A stretch of 64,000 nucleotides of DNA from assembly GCA_002382085.1 (NCBI GenBank), contig DFZK01000015.1:124001-188000 (forward strand), written 5' to 3'. This DNA comes from Sulfurospirillum sp. UBA4058 (GTDB lineage: Bacteria; Campylobacterota; Campylobacteria; Campylobacterales; Sulfurospirillaceae). Numbering within the stretch: position 1 is the first letter of the stretch; every line of letters begins with the position of its first letter. The position numbers and the translations under genes were made by a program. The notes beneath the pieces were generated by a model. The model was not told where the DNA came from. It did not search any database and saw only the letters and a program-made list of their open reading frames with translations. Positions 17,919 through 27,342 of this stretch are shown here, one piece after another.

Positions 17919-19568
17919 ATGCAAACTTGGCAACAAGTTTATGCACCTATCGGTGGGAGTTTAGGATTATCGGCACTCGTGGCGTTAATTCCGATTGTGT
18001 TTTTCTTTATGGCGTTGGCCGTTTTTCGAATGAAAGGGCATTTGGCCGCAACGATTACGTTGGCACTTTCGATGATCGTTGCCGTCGTTGCGTTCGGTAT
18101 GCCTACGGGTATGGTGGTTTCATCCGCCGCATACGGGTTTTTGTTCGGATTGTGGCCGATTGCTTGGATTATCGTCGCTTCCGTTTTCTTGTACAAATTG
18201 ACGGTTAAAAGCGGACAATTCGGCATCATACGTAACTCCATTATTTCCATTACGGAAGACCAGCGTATTCAAGTCATCTTGATCGGTTTTTCGTTTGGAG
18301 CCTTCTTAGAAGGTGCCGCAGGCTTTGGTGCTCCCGTCGCGATTACGGCGGCAATTTTAGTCGGTTTAGGCTTTGCCCCGCTTTACGCAGCCGGTCTTTG
18401 TTTGATCGCTAATACCGCTCCGGTAGCCTTTGGCGCATTGGGAATTCCCATTTTGGTTGCGGGTAAAGTGACCGGCATCGATCCGTTTTTAGTCGGTGCT
18501 ATGGCAGGACGTCAATTACCGTTTCTTTCGATCATTATTCCGCTATGGATCGTCGCGATGATGGACGGTTTTAAGGGTGTTAAAGAGGTATGGCCGGCGG
18601 CATTGGTGGCGGGCGGTAGTTTTGCCTTTTCACAATATGCGACGTCAAACTTTATCGGACCTGAGTTACCGGACGTTACATCGGCGATCGTTTCTATCAT
18701 CGCTACGACCGTTTTCCTAAAATTTTGGAAACCTAAAAATATCTTAAAAGGTCACGTATCCGCCGAATTGGAACGAGAGACGCAAAAAGCGCATACGGGT
18801 GCGGAAGTCTTGAAAGCATGGTCTCCGTTTATCATTCTTTCGATAATGGTGACGATTTGGACGACCAACGCGTTTAAAGCCTATTTTGCGAAAGGCGCGA
18901 TTATGGCGGGGACGATTTTCAACTTTGAATTTAGTTCTATCAGTAACGCGATTTTTAAAATGGCACCGATTGTCGCCAAACCGACGGCATTTCCCGTGAT
19001 TTATACCTTCAACCCGATTTCGGCAACCGGAACGGCAATTTTCTTTGCCGCAATTATCTCCATGTTTATCTTGCGCGTTGATATGAAAACGGCGGTGAAA
19101 ACGATGGGCGAAACCTTATTTGAGTTAAAATGGGCGATCTTGTCGATCGGTATGGTTTTAGGTTTTGCGTTTGTGATGAACTATTCGGGTATGTCGACGA
19201 CGATGGCGTTGGTTTTGGCAAATACGGGCTTCTTATTCCCGTTCTTCTCTCCGATTTTAGGTTGGTTAGGCGTTTTTCTTACCGGTTCGGATACCTCTTC
19301 CAATGCGCTTTTCTGCGGCTTGCAACAATCGACCGCGCATCAATTGGGCTTAAACGAGACCTTGATGGTTGCGGCAAATACCACCGGCGGCGTGTGCGGC
19401 AAGATGATTTCTCCGCAATCGATCTCTATCGCATGTGCCTCTGCCGGTATTGTCGGAAAAGAGTCCGATCTCTTCCGCTTTACGGTTAAACACAGCTTAG
19501 TATTGGTCGTGGTCATGGGCATCATGACGATGGCGCAAGCGTATATTTTGACATGGATGATTCCGTAA
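17919..19568 (+). CDS. lldP: L-lactate permease
   Basis: Proton-coupled lactate uptake across the inner membrane. The 549 residues form about 12-14 hydrophobic segments, with the family stretches FGAFLEGAAGFGAPVAITAAIL and LTGSDTSSNALFCGLQ. It has a strong AAAGGAGG ribosome site and its own terminator, so it is probably monocistronic. Lactate as electron donor together with nitrite reduction at 48-53 kb fits a respiratory lifestyle. The 100-bp upstream gap contains ACTCT-n6-AGAGT, a possible weak operator. Confidence 0.93.
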   Translation: MQTWQQVYAPIGGSLGLSALVALIPIVFFFMALAVFRMKGHLAATITLALSMIVAVVAFGMPTGMVVSSAAYGFLFGLWPIAWIIVASVFLYKLTVKSGQFGIIRNSIISITEDQRIQVILIGFSFGAFLEGAAGFGAPVAITAAILVGLGFAPLYAAGLCLIANTAPVAFGALGIPILVAGKVTGIDPFLVGAMAGRQLPFLSIIIPLWIVAMMDGFKGVKEVWPAALVAGGSFAFSQYATSNFIGPELPDVTSAIVSIIATTVFLKFWKPKNILKGHVSAELERETQKAHTGAEVLKAWSPFIILSIMVTIWTTNAFKAYFAKGAIMAGTIFNFEFSSISNAIFKMAPIVAKPTAFPVIYTFNPISATGTAIFFAAIISMFILRVDMKTAVKTMGETLFELKWAILSIGMVLGFAFVMNYSGMSTTMALVLANTGFLFPFFSPILGWLGVFLTGSDTSSNALFCGLQQSTAHQLGLNETLMVAANTTGGVCGKMISPQSISIACASAGIVGKESDLFRFTVKHSLVLVVVMGIMTMAQAYILTWMIP

Positions 19569-19583
19569 ATTAGCCTTTTGCGA

Positions 19584-19603
19584 ACGGCGGAATTCTCCGC
19601 CGT
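19584..19603 (+). terminator. Rho-independent terminator after lldP
   Basis: A perfect 8-bp stem ACGGCGGA / TCCGCCGT with a 4-nt loop sits 15 bp after the lldP stop, followed by a U-rich stretch (CTTCTTTTA). Confidence 0.75.
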
Positions 19604-19638
19604 CGCCTTCTTTTAGAAAACTCCCAATGCTTTTATGT

Positions 19639-19644
19639 TACAAT
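19639..19644 (+). promoter_or_regulatory. Probable -10 element for the REC-REC-GGDEF gene
   Basis: CTTTTATGTTACAAT, 43 bp before the ATG at 19687 and just after the lldP terminator, gives a -10 TACAAT. It probably drives the long rightward envelope operon as well. Confidence 0.45.
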
Positions 19645-19686
19645 CAAAAATCCAACGAACGTTAATGCCCTCAATTAGGATTTTGA

Positions 19687-20940
19687 ATGTCGCGTGAAAA
19701 AATACTCATCGTCGAAGACAATAAAGCACTCTCCAAACTGATCGTTAAAAAAATGCAATCCAGCCTTGATTTTGATATCGATGCCGCGTATAGTTACGAA
19801 GAAGCGTTAGCCTTGGTCGAAAAAGAGAAAGACTATTTCGTAGCGCTTTTGGATTTAAATCTTCCCGACGCGCCTGAGGGCGAAGTGGTCGATATGATCT
19901 TGAGCCATCACATTCCTTCCATCGTTCTGACCGGTTCGATGGATCACGAAACGCGCGAAAAAATCTTAAAAAAAGAGGTAATCGACTACGTTCATAAAGG
20001 CAATATCGACGATGTGAATTATATTTTTTCATTGATCGAACGCCTGCACAAAAACCGCGACGTTAAAGTGCTCGTCGTCGACGACTCGATCGTTGTTCGT
20101 GCGCAAATTAAAGATTTTTTACAACGGCATATGTTTAAAGTCTTGGTTGCGGCACACGGCGAAGAAGCGTTAGCGTTTTTAGAGGACAATCCGGATATTA
20201 AACTGATTTTAACGGACTATTTAATGCCCGTTATCGACGGCGTAGAGTTAACGAAAGAGGTACGCAAACGCTATTCGAAAAACGAACTCTCTATTATTGC
20301 GATGACCGCTAGCAACGCGGAATTGATTTCGGCGCATTTTTTGAAAATCGGTGCGAACGATTTTATTAACAAACCTTTTAGCCAAGAAGAGATTACATGT
20401 CGGATCGACAACTCGCTGGACGCACTGGAATATATTGCTACGATTAAAGCCATGGCGCAAAGCGATTTTCTGAGCGGCTTGGCAAACAGGCGTTTTTTCT
20501 TCGAAGAAATGCACCACTATTTTAAAGAGTCCAAAGAGCGAAGCGAGCCTTTTGCTTTGGGCTTGATCGACATCGATCAGTTTAAACAAATCAACGATAC
20601 TTTGGGACACCGTATCGGCGATGCCGTAATCGTTGCTTTGGCCGAACAGCTGAAAAATCATTTTTGCGATAATGCTTTTATTTCGCGTTTCGGCGGCGAT
20701 GAGTTTTGCGTCGTACTCAAACAGTGCGATCCTAAAAAAGCGTTAGCCTATTTTGTCAAGTTTGCCGATGCTATGTCGCGTTTAGACATTACGATACCGG
20801 AGGCGAAAGCTTTACATGTAAGCGTCTCTATCGGCGTGACGTTTAACGACGTCGGCTCTCTCGAAGAGATCGTGCATCTAGCCGATCAAGCACTTTACAA
20901 AGCCAAACAAAACGGGCGCAACCGCGTGGAAGTCGCTTAA
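19687..20940 (+). CDS. cbrR: Response regulator with two receiver domains and GGDEF output (CbrR-like)
   Basis: Residues about 4-118 and 124-240 are receiver domains with phospho-acceptor Asp in LLDLNLPDA and LTDYLMPVIDG; residues about 250-417 are a GGDEF domain with intact GGDEF, but the I-site position reads FCDN instead of RxxD, so product inhibition is probably lost. The architecture and the position before tatD correspond to C. jejuni CbrR (bile resistance regulator), from memory of that genome. The cognate kinase is not next to it. Overlaps tatD by one base (TAATG). Confidence 0.85.
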   Translation: MSREKILIVEDNKALSKLIVKKMQSSLDFDIDAAYSYEEALALVEKEKDYFVALLDLNLPDAPEGEVVDMILSHHIPSIVLTGSMDHETREKILKKEVIDYVHKGNIDDVNYIFSLIERLHKNRDVKVLVVDDSIVVRAQIKDFLQRHMFKVLVAAHGEEALAFLEDNPDIKLILTDYLMPVIDGVELTKEVRKRYSKNELSIIAMTASNAELISAHFLKIGANDFINKPFSQEEITCRIDNSLDALEYIATIKAMAQSDFLSGLANRRFFFEEMHHYFKESKERSEPFALGLIDIDQFKQINDTLGHRIGDAVIVALAEQLKNHFCDNAFISRFGGDEFCVVLKQCDPKKALAYFVKFADAMSRLDITIPEAKALHVSVSIGVTFNDVGSLEEIVHLADQALYKAKQNGRNRVEVA

Positions 20941-21740
20941 TGATCATCGATACCCATTGCCATTTGGACGACACGCAATTTGTGGATGATTTGGAAGAAG
21001 TCGTTTTACGCGCGAGTGAGGGCGGCGTGAAAGGCATCGTTATTCCGGGTGCGGAGATACATGATCTTTCGCGCGCTCAAGCTTTAGCCCATCGCTACGA
21101 GCATATTTTCTTTGCGGCGGGCGTCCATCCCTACCATCACGACCAATACGACGAAACCCTTTTGCGATGCTTTTTAGAAGATGAAAAGTGCATTGCGATA
21201 GGCGAGTGCGGATTGGATTATTTTCGCTTGCCCGAAGAGGCAGAAGCTATGGCGTATGAGAAAGAGCGACAACACGAGATCTTTCGATGCCACGTGCGTT
21301 TGGCGAAAGAGCTTCGCAAACCCCTCATCGTACACATACGCGAGGCAAACGACGATAGTAAACGTATTTTACTGGAAGAAGACGCCGGTGCTATCGGCGG
21401 TGTTTTACATTGCTACAATGCCTCTAAACACTTGCTTGATTTAGCGAATCACGGGTTTTATTTCGGTATCGGCGGCGTCGTAACGTTTAAAAACGCAAAA
21501 AGCCTTATTGAAGTTTTACCGTTAATTCCAAAAGATAAGCTTTTGATCGAAACCGATGCGCCTTACCTAACGCCGGTACCTTTTCGCGGGCAACGAAATG
21601 AGCCTCTTTACACGCAATTCGTTGCCGAGAAGATGGCGGAGGTTTTAGAGATGAGTGTTACGGATATACACGATTTGACCACAAAAAATGCTCTTTTTCT
21701 CTTTAAAGCTTTAGAAAAGATAAAGTTTGATACAATCTAA
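20940..21740 (+). CDS. tatD: TatD-family metal-dependent DNase
   Basis: TIM-barrel hydrolase of 266 residues. Metal ligands are visible: DTHCHLD at the N terminus, GECGLDYF (Glu), HIREA, LHCYNA and TDAPYLTP. TatD homologues cleave DNA 3' ends and have been linked to repair; the older link to Tat export is not supported. Translationally coupled to the preceding regulator. Confidence 0.92.
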   Translation: MIIDTHCHLDDTQFVDDLEEVVLRASEGGVKGIVIPGAEIHDLSRAQALAHRYEHIFFAAGVHPYHHDQYDETLLRCFLEDEKCIAIGECGLDYFRLPEEAEAMAYEKERQHEIFRCHVRLAKELRKPLIVHIREANDDSKRILLEEDAGAIGGVLHCYNASKHLLDLANHGFYFGIGGVVTFKNAKSLIEVLPLIPKDKLLIETDAPYLTPVPFRGQRNEPLYTQFVAEKMAEVLEMSVTDIHDLTTKNALFLFKALEKIKFDTI

Positions 21741-21778
21741 AGATAACATCAAGCAAAAACGACACGAAAAGGAGAGGC

Positions 21779-23014
21779 ATGTACAAGGTTATCGTAGCCC
21801 TTTTTTTAATCTTTCAGAGCCTGCATGCTTTCTTAAGCACCGATAACACCGACTACCAACAACAACTCACCGCTCTTAAAAATTTCGATCTTCCCAACAC
21901 TTTTTTGAAAGATTCTATCTTCATCTCCATGAAAGAAGATGCCGAGACGTACAAAACCAAACACTTCCTCAAAACACTTGAAAACGGCGATAAATTTATC
22001 CCGATTTTACAAAAAATGATGCAAGAAGCCGGCGTCCCTTCCGAGTTTTTATACCTTGCGATGACGGAATCGAGTTTCAACCCTTACTCTTCTTCATCGG
22101 CAAGAGCTTCGGGCATCTGGCAGTTCATTCCCGCGACGGCAAAACGCTACCGCTTAACGGACGATAGTTTTGTGGACTATCGACGCGATCCGGTCAAGTC
22201 GACCGAAGCCGCCATCGCCTATCTCAAAAACTTACATGTCATGTTCGGGAAATGGTATCTTGCCGCGTTGGCGTACAATTGCGGTGAAGGAACGGTTTCC
22301 AAAGCCATTGAAAAAGCGGGCACGGACGATATTAACGTTTTATTGGACGAGCAAAAAAAATATTTGCCCAAAGAGAGCCGACTCTATATTCGTAAAATTT
22401 TGATGATGAGCTATATTTCGAACAGTACCGACGTGATGCTCGACAACGGTTCGGAGTACCTGCTAAATCGTGCCAATAACGCTACGTTTGTTAAAGTAAG
22501 CGTGAAAGGCGGTACGTCGCTTAAAGATATCGCCGAAAGCATGAGTATATCGATGAGCGAACTTAAAGCCTACAATCCGCACCTGAAGCACGCTTTTACG
22601 CCGCCCGTGAACACCGAAAGCTACGTTTACATTCCGCAAGATCGTCAAATTGCTTTTACGCAAAATTTCGATACGACGAAAGAACCGCAAAAATATGCCG
22701 TTTACGTTGCCAAAAAGGGTGATTCTTTAGATAAAATCGCACAAAAATACGGTACGGCTTCACAAAGGCTGATCGAGCTTAACGGCTTAAAAAGTGCCGC
22801 ACTCAAACCGAAAACCGAACTGATCGTTCCCATGGGAACGCCTAAGTCCTCTACGTCTCAAATGCAAGAAGCGGTTTATATCGCTAAAGCGGGAGATTCA
22901 ATGGAGAGTATTTCTAAAAAATACGATATTTCCCTCGATACGCTTTTAAAGGCGAATCATAAAAAAGAAGCTTGGGTGAAAGCGGGAGAGAGTATTGTTA
23001 TTCCGAAACGTTAG
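21779..23014 (+). CDS. mltD: Membrane-bound lytic transglycosylase MltD-like with LysM repeats
   Basis: Cleaves glycan strands to 1,6-anhydro products. It has a signal peptide (VIVALFLIFQSLHA), an SLT domain (about 75-200) with catalytic Glu in YLAMTESSFNPYSSS and ASGIWQFIP, then three LysM-like repeats (about 238-290, 307-350, 364-411) for peptidoglycan binding. 411 residues. RBS AAAGGAGAG. Its last 20 bp overlap rlpA, so the two septal cell-wall enzymes are made together. Confidence 0.9.
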   Translation: MYKVIVALFLIFQSLHAFLSTDNTDYQQQLTALKNFDLPNTFLKDSIFISMKEDAETYKTKHFLKTLENGDKFIPILQKMMQEAGVPSEFLYLAMTESSFNPYSSSSARASGIWQFIPATAKRYRLTDDSFVDYRRDPVKSTEAAIAYLKNLHVMFGKWYLAALAYNCGEGTVSKAIEKAGTDDINVLLDEQKKYLPKESRLYIRKILMMSYISNSTDVMLDNGSEYLLNRANNATFVKVSVKGGTSLKDIAESMSISMSELKAYNPHLKHAFTPPVNTESYVYIPQDRQIAFTQNFDTTKEPQKYAVYVAKKGDSLDKIAQKYGTASQRLIELNGLKSAALKPKTELIVPMGTPKSSTSQMQEAVYIAKAGDSMESISKKYDISLDTLLKANHKKEAWVKAGESIVIPKR

Positions 23015-23786
23015 TGCCTTTAGTTTTCTTTTTCTCGTATGCATTTCGTGTTTGACGGGATGCTCTTCGCGTAGTTCGTATGTTCATACGCCTCGAGGAG
23101 CAAGCGGATCAAGTGAAGAAGCCGCTTCGATCAATAACTCTCCCGCGATGCATCGTGCTACGATGCGACCCTATACGATCGACGGGAAAACGTATTATCC
23201 GACGATGGTTAGCGTCGGGGATTATTTCAGCGGCGTGGCAAGCTGGTACGGCAAAGATTTTCACGGCAAAAAAACCTCAAACGGCGAAGTGTATAACATG
23301 TACGATTTAACCGCCGCACATAAAACCCTTCCGATGAATACGATGCTCAAAGTGACCAACCTCAAAAACAATAAAAGTATCGTCGTACGCGTTAACGATC
23401 GAGGACCTTTTGTCGGAACGCGTATTATCGATCTCTCCTATACGGCGGCTTCAAGGTTAGAACTCGTCGCTAACGGTACGGGACCCGTAGGCTTAGAAGT
23501 CATCGGTTTCGCAGGCGTCGTCGCACCGGCGGGCGCACCGAAAGAGAGCGTCGTAGAGAGCGATTATTTGATTCAAATCGGTGCGTTTAGAAGCAAAGAG
23601 GGTGCCGCACGGTTTGCTCAAAGCAATATGAATGTTAATAATCGCTACAATGCGATCGTTAAAGAAGGAACATTTGAAAATCAGCCGATATACCGCGTCT
23701 GGTTGAAAGGTTTCGGTAGTGAAGCGGAAGCGTCCGATTTTAGTGCAAAAGGGCAATTTAAAGGCTCATTTATCGTAAGGGAATAA
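22995..23786 (+). CDS. rlpA: RlpA-like septal lytic transglycosylase lipoprotein
   Basis: Lipoprotein signal ends LTGC; a double-psi beta barrel (about 75-165) contains ASWYGKDFHGKKTSNGE and RVNDRGPFVGTRIIDLS, including the catalytic Asp, and a SPOR domain (about 190-263) binds denuded glycan at division sites. The TTG at 22995 is taken as start because GGGAGAG stands in front and the frame gives a clean signal peptide; no ATG is available before the signal. Confidence 0.88.
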   Translation: MLFRNVSAFSFLFLVCISCLTGCSSRSSYVHTPRGASGSSEEAASINNSPAMHRATMRPYTIDGKTYYPTMVSVGDYFSGVASWYGKDFHGKKTSNGEVYNMYDLTAAHKTLPMNTMLKVTNLKNNKSIVVRVNDRGPFVGTRIIDLSYTAASRLELVANGTGPVGLEVIGFAGVVAPAGAPKESVVESDYLIQIGAFRSKEGAARFAQSNMNVNNRYNAIVKEGTFENQPIYRVWLKGFGSEAEASDFSAKGQFKGSFIVRE

Positions 23787-23787
23787 G

Positions 23788-24363
23788 ATGATAAAAACCG
23801 TAGAACGCATAACGAAAGAGACGAATATTCGCATCGAGCTCAATTTAGAGGGAAGCGGAAAATCCGCTATTTCAACGGGTATCGGCTTTTTCGATCATAT
23901 GTTGGAAGCATTTTCGAAGCATTCTCAAATCGATTTAACCCTTACATGTAAAGGCGATACGCATATCGATTTTCATCATAGCGTCGAAGATGTCGGTATC
24001 GTTTTAGGGCAAGCATTGAAAGCCGCGATTTATCCGATCGAAAAGGTCGAACGATACGGAAATGCCGTCGTCGTGATGGACGAAGCGGCGGTCGAATGCG
24101 ATTTGGATTTGAGCAACCGTGCTTATTTGGTCTATGAAGTAGAAGCGGAAGGTAAAGTCGGCGAATTCGACGTCGAGTTAGCCGAAGAATTTTTTAGAGC
24201 CGTTGTGCAAAATGCCGCTTTGAGCGCGCACATTATCGCACGTCGCGGTAGAAACAAACACCATCTTTTGGAAGCGGCTTTTAAAGCATTCGCGGTCGCA
24301 CTTAGGCGTGCTTTGGTTCAAAACGAACGGGCGGGAATTCCAAGTACAAAGGGTGTTTTGTGA
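23788..24363 (+). CDS. hisB: Imidazoleglycerol-phosphate dehydratase
   Basis: Sixth step of histidine synthesis. The 191-residue monofunctional enzyme has the two manganese-binding histidine motifs, GFFDHMLEAFSKH...DFHHSVEDVG and later HIIARRGRNKHHLLEAAFKA. It sits alone among envelope genes, not in a his operon; separation from kdsC is nil (GTGA overlap). A TTACATGTAA copy at 23942 encodes LTCK. Confidence 0.93.
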   Translation: MIKTVERITKETNIRIELNLEGSGKSAISTGIGFFDHMLEAFSKHSQIDLTLTCKGDTHIDFHHSVEDVGIVLGQALKAAIYPIEKVERYGNAVVVMDEAAVECDLDLSNRAYLVYEVEAEGKVGEFDVELAEEFFRAVVQNAALSAHIIARRGRNKHHLLEAAFKAFAVALRRALVQNERAGIPSTKGVL

Positions 24364-24857
24364 TTGAACTTTTAGTATTTGACGTCGACGGTTGTTTGAC
24401 GGACGGCGGAATTATGTACGGTAACGGCGATCAGGAAGAGTTTAAAGTTTTTAACGTTAAAGACGGATTTGGGATCGTCGCGTGGATGAAGCTCGGGAAA
24501 AAAAGCGCGATTATTACCGGACGCGGTTCCCGTGTCGTGGAACGCCGCGCAAAAGAGCTCGGTATCAGTTATTTGTATCAAAACGTGAAAAATAAAAAAG
24601 CGGTTTTAGAAGAGATCCTGCGTGCGGAAAATCTCTCTTTTGAAAATGTTGCCGCTATCGGCGATGATCTTAACGACGTGACGCTATTGCGTTCGGTGGC
24701 TCTTTCGTTTGCCCCCAACGATGCGCTTGCTTCGGTCAAACAAGAAGTCAACGTCGTTTTATCCCGCAACGGAGGTCACGGTGCGGTGCGTGAGATGATC
24801 GACTATGTCGTAGCATCGGAAAATTTGAGCGAGGCATTCGTAAACCCTTGGTTGTAA
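24360..24857 (+). CDS. kdsC: 3-deoxy-D-manno-octulosonate 8-phosphate phosphatase (HAD family)
   Basis: Releases KDO for lipopolysaccharide core synthesis. HAD motifs are visible: LLVFDVDGCLTDG (nucleophile Asp), IITGRGS, and IGDDLNDVTLLR; 165 residues matches the small C0-type phosphatase. GTG start overlaps hisB. It begins the kdsC-lptC-lptA run, the same linkage as in E. coli. Confidence 0.9.
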   Translation: MIELLVFDVDGCLTDGGIMYGNGDQEEFKVFNVKDGFGIVAWMKLGKKSAIITGRGSRVVERRAKELGISYLYQNVKNKKAVLEEILRAENLSFENVAAIGDDLNDVTLLRSVALSFAPNDALASVKQEVNVVLSRNGGHGAVREMIDYVVASENLSEAFVNPWL

Positions 24858-25387
24858 GATTATTCGTCTATGGAGCGCTTCTCTTTTTAGGAATGAGCGT
24901 TTTTTTAATTATCAAAGAGCCCTACACCTTACGCATCGTCGATCTAAACGGCAATCAGATTCCCGAAATCGAACTGATTCATGCTCAAAATTACCAGATC
25001 AAAGACAACGGTATCGACAGTATCGTAAACTCGACGCGCGTAATGCGATTTAAAGATTTTGACGAACTTCAAACCGTTAGGGCAGAACATCGCACCGATA
25101 AAGGACTTCGAGGCGTCTTAACGACCGATAAAGCTTTGGTACGCGATAAAGTGATTCATTGCATGAGCAATTCGCACTACGCTCGCAGCGACGGTGTTGC
25201 CTTGGACGGCGAAGATATTTTTTACGATCTAAATACGGAAGTTTTACGTAGCGAAAAACCCTTTATTTTTTCTCAAGAACGAAGCCGTACGCACGGCCTT
25301 TCATTTGTTTATCAGATGAAAGAGGGCACAATTGCGGCGAATAGTATTCATTCCGTGATTCAACAAGTGGAGAGAAAAGGCAAATGA
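24848..25387 (+). CDS. lptC: LPS export protein LptC-like
   Basis: Inner-membrane anchored bridge component for lipopolysaccharide transport. The 179 residues start with one transmembrane helix (RLFVYGALLFLGMSVFLII) and continue with a periplasmic beta-rich region. Sequence similarity is weak, so the call rests on topology and place between kdsC and lptA. The TTG at 24848 is the only start that includes the whole helix; it overlaps kdsC by 10 bp. Confidence 0.75.
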   Translation: MVVRLFVYGALLFLGMSVFLIIKEPYTLRIVDLNGNQIPEIELIHAQNYQIKDNGIDSIVNSTRVMRFKDFDELQTVRAEHRTDKGLRGVLTTDKALVRDKVIHCMSNSHYARSDGVALDGEDIFYDLNTEVLRSEKPFIFSQERSRTHGLSFVYQMKEGTIAANSIHSVIQQVERKGK

Positions 25388-25848
25388 AATTTTTGATCAT
25401 CCTAGCGACATGCGTTTGTTCGATGCTTGTTGCCGCAGAAGTACAGGTAACCGCCGATAAATTTTTTGCGGACGAAGCCAAACGAATCAGTATTTTTGAA
25501 GGAAACGTGACCGTTATCAAAGAGGGCGATAAACTGACCGCTAAAAAGATTACGATCCATTTCGACGAAAAAAAACAACCGATCCTTTACGTTGCTACGG
25601 GTGACGCGAAGGGCAATATGATGATGAAAGAAAAACACTATTACGGTGAAGCCGATAAGATGACGTACGATCCTAACAAAAGCCTTTATACCTTAGAAAA
25701 AAAGGCGTTTTTGCATGAAATCGATACCGATAAAAAAGTCTACGGCGAATTCATTCGCGTCGATCAGATTAGCGGTCATTACGAAGTGGACGGAAAAGGA
25801 AGTGCGCCTGTTAAGTTCATCTTTAAGGTTGAGGATAAAAAACAGTGA
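25384..25848 (+). CDS. lptA: LPS transport periplasmic protein LptA
   Basis: Periplasmic bridge protein for lipopolysaccharide. Signal peptide KFLIILATCVCSMLVAAE, then an OstA/LptA domain with VQVTADKFFADEAKRISIFEGNV, GDKLTAKKITIHFDE and ADKMTYDP. 154 residues. ATG overlaps the lptC stop (ATGA). LptC and LptA are made side by side for the same transenvelope bridge. Confidence 0.88.
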   Translation: MKFLIILATCVCSMLVAAEVQVTADKFFADEAKRISIFEGNVTVIKEGDKLTAKKITIHFDEKKQPILYVATGDAKGNMMMKEKHYYGEADKMTYDPNKSLYTLEKKAFLHEIDTDKKVYGEFIRVDQISGHYEVDGKGSAPVKFIFKVEDKKQ

Positions 25849-26447
25849 TCCACGTTAAAGAAGCCTACTTTGTCAAGTCGGCTTCCAAACTGGACGAGAG
25901 CACTCCCGAGGGCATTAGCGAAGTAGCGTTTATCGGACGGAGTAACGTCGGTAAAAGTTCTTTGATTAATGCGCTTAGCAATCGCAAAGATTTAGCGAAA
26001 AGCTCTTCGACTCCGGGAAAAACAAGGCTGATTAACTTTTTTCACGTCACGTTAACACACGATGAAAAGCCTTTTACGCTTCAATGGGTCGACTTACCCG
26101 GTTTCGGTTATGCAAGAGTATCGCACAGTATGAAAGACGAGTGGCAAAGAAATCTAACGGAATACTTAAAAAAACGTGTTTCGATTCGCTTGTTTCTTCA
26201 TCTCGTCGATGCAAGACATCCTTTCTTGGAAAACGACAAAGCCGTTCACGACTATTTAAACGACGTCGTTCGTCCCGATCAAACGATTTTGCGCATTTTT
26301 ACGAAAGCCGATAAGCTCAAACAAAGCGAAATTAGCGTCATTAAAAAGCACTATCCGGATGCTTTATTGGTTTCTAGCAGTCGTAAAAAAGGGATCGATC
26401 CACTTTTAGACGCGATTTTTAACGTGGTTTTTGGAGCACAATCATGA
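25845..26447 (+). CDS. ysxC: Ribosome-biogenesis GTPase YsxC/EngB
   Basis: TRAFAC GTPase needed for large-subunit assembly. G1 GRSNVGKSSLIN, G3 WVDLPGFGYA and G4 FTKADKL motifs are readable; 200 residues, single G domain. GTG start at 25845 overlaps lptA. Position between lptA and mrdA parallels C. jejuni as I recall it. Confidence 0.92.
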   Translation: MIHVKEAYFVKSASKLDESTPEGISEVAFIGRSNVGKSSLINALSNRKDLAKSSSTPGKTRLINFFHVTLTHDEKPFTLQWVDLPGFGYARVSHSMKDEWQRNLTEYLKKRVSIRLFLHLVDARHPFLENDKAVHDYLNDVVRPDQTILRIFTKADKLKQSEISVIKKHYPDALLVSSSRKKGIDPLLDAIFNVVFGAQS

Positions 26448-26902
26448 TACGTTACACGAAAGCCAAACTCAGCGATATCGTTTTGATGCAAGAAGTCGTG
26501 CGCTTAGAAGTCGAAAAAGGCATTATCCTCTTTCGTAGCGCGGATGAGATGTCGACCAATATACGTTCGTACATTCTCGCCAAAGAGGACGATGAAATCA
26601 TCGGTTTCGGAGCACTTCATTTCCATGCGCCCGATCTGGCGGAGATTCGTAGCCTTATCGTTAAAGAGGGCTATCGAGGAAAAGGGATCGGTCGAGGTAT
26701 TATTGAAAATTTATTAGCGGAAGGCGAATTCTTGGGCGTCAAAAAAGTCTTTACGTTAACCTACCAAAAAGGGTTTTTTGAAACGCTCGGATTTAGCGAA
26801 ATCCCCAAAGAAGCGCTTCCCTCTCATAAAATATGGGCGGATTGTATTAAATGCAAGCATTTTCCGATATGCGACGAAATCGCACTCATCAAACATATTT
26901 AA
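26444..26902 (+). CDS. GNAT acetyltransferase, probable N-acetylglutamate synthase
   Basis: Single GNAT domain of 152 residues with acetyl-CoA loop EGYRGKGIGRGII. The C-terminal WADCIKCKHFPICDE segment is characteristic of short ArgA-like N-acetylglutamate synthases, which start arginine synthesis without the kinase-like domain. I infer the substrate from that motif only. ATG overlaps the ysxC stop. Confidence 0.7.
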   Translation: MIRYTKAKLSDIVLMQEVVRLEVEKGIILFRSADEMSTNIRSYILAKEDDEIIGFGALHFHAPDLAEIRSLIVKEGYRGKGIGRGIIENLLAEGEFLGVKKVFTLTYQKGFFETLGFSEIPKEALPSHKIWADCIKCKHFPICDEIALIKHI

Positions 26903-27342
26903 CCTTTTTCGGACTTGCGGGCATTTTGGTTTTATGCCAAATTATGTCTTCGCTTTATCCGTGGATACCGACATTCGTCGGCGTCGTTTTCGCGTATCTG
27001 ATCTTAGAATTTGAACACCGTGAAATCAAAGCCGCCAACATTGCCTTAGGCTTCGTGTACCTCTGCTTTTACGACGCCAGCAAGGGTTTTTACCTCTTCT
27101 CGTACGTGATTTTATTTATTTTAGTCTATCGTTTTGCGCTTTTAAAAATTCAAACGTTGATTACATGTGATAATTGTATTTTAGCCAGTTACGTGATCGT
27201 TGCCTATATCGGGCACTATTTGCTGAATGGTTTTTTAGCGTATTTGGACAACGAAACCTTCCCTTATTTTTCCAACTACTACTTTTACTCGATTGCGCTT
27301 GATTCATTGCTCTGCTTTATGCTTTTTAGGGTGTCGCGGTGA
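26851..27342 (+). CDS. Small integral membrane protein upstream of mrdA, MreD-position
   Basis: The 163 residues are mostly hydrophobic, with about five transmembrane segments, and the gene sits directly before mrdA, where rod-shape operons often hold mreD. I cannot show MreD homology; this is inferred from place and topology. Start is uncertain: ATG 26851 (used here) or ATG 26869; both lie inside the acetyltransferase gene. Overlaps mrdA by 4 bp. Confidence 0.65.
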   Translation: MQAFSDMRRNRTHQTYLTFFGLAGILVLCQIMSSLYPWIPTFVGVVFAYLILEFEHREIKAANIALGFVYLCFYDASKGFYLFSYVILFILVYRFALLKIQTLITCDNCILASYVIVAYIGHYLLNGFLAYLDNETFPYFSNYYFYSIALDSLLCFMLFRVSR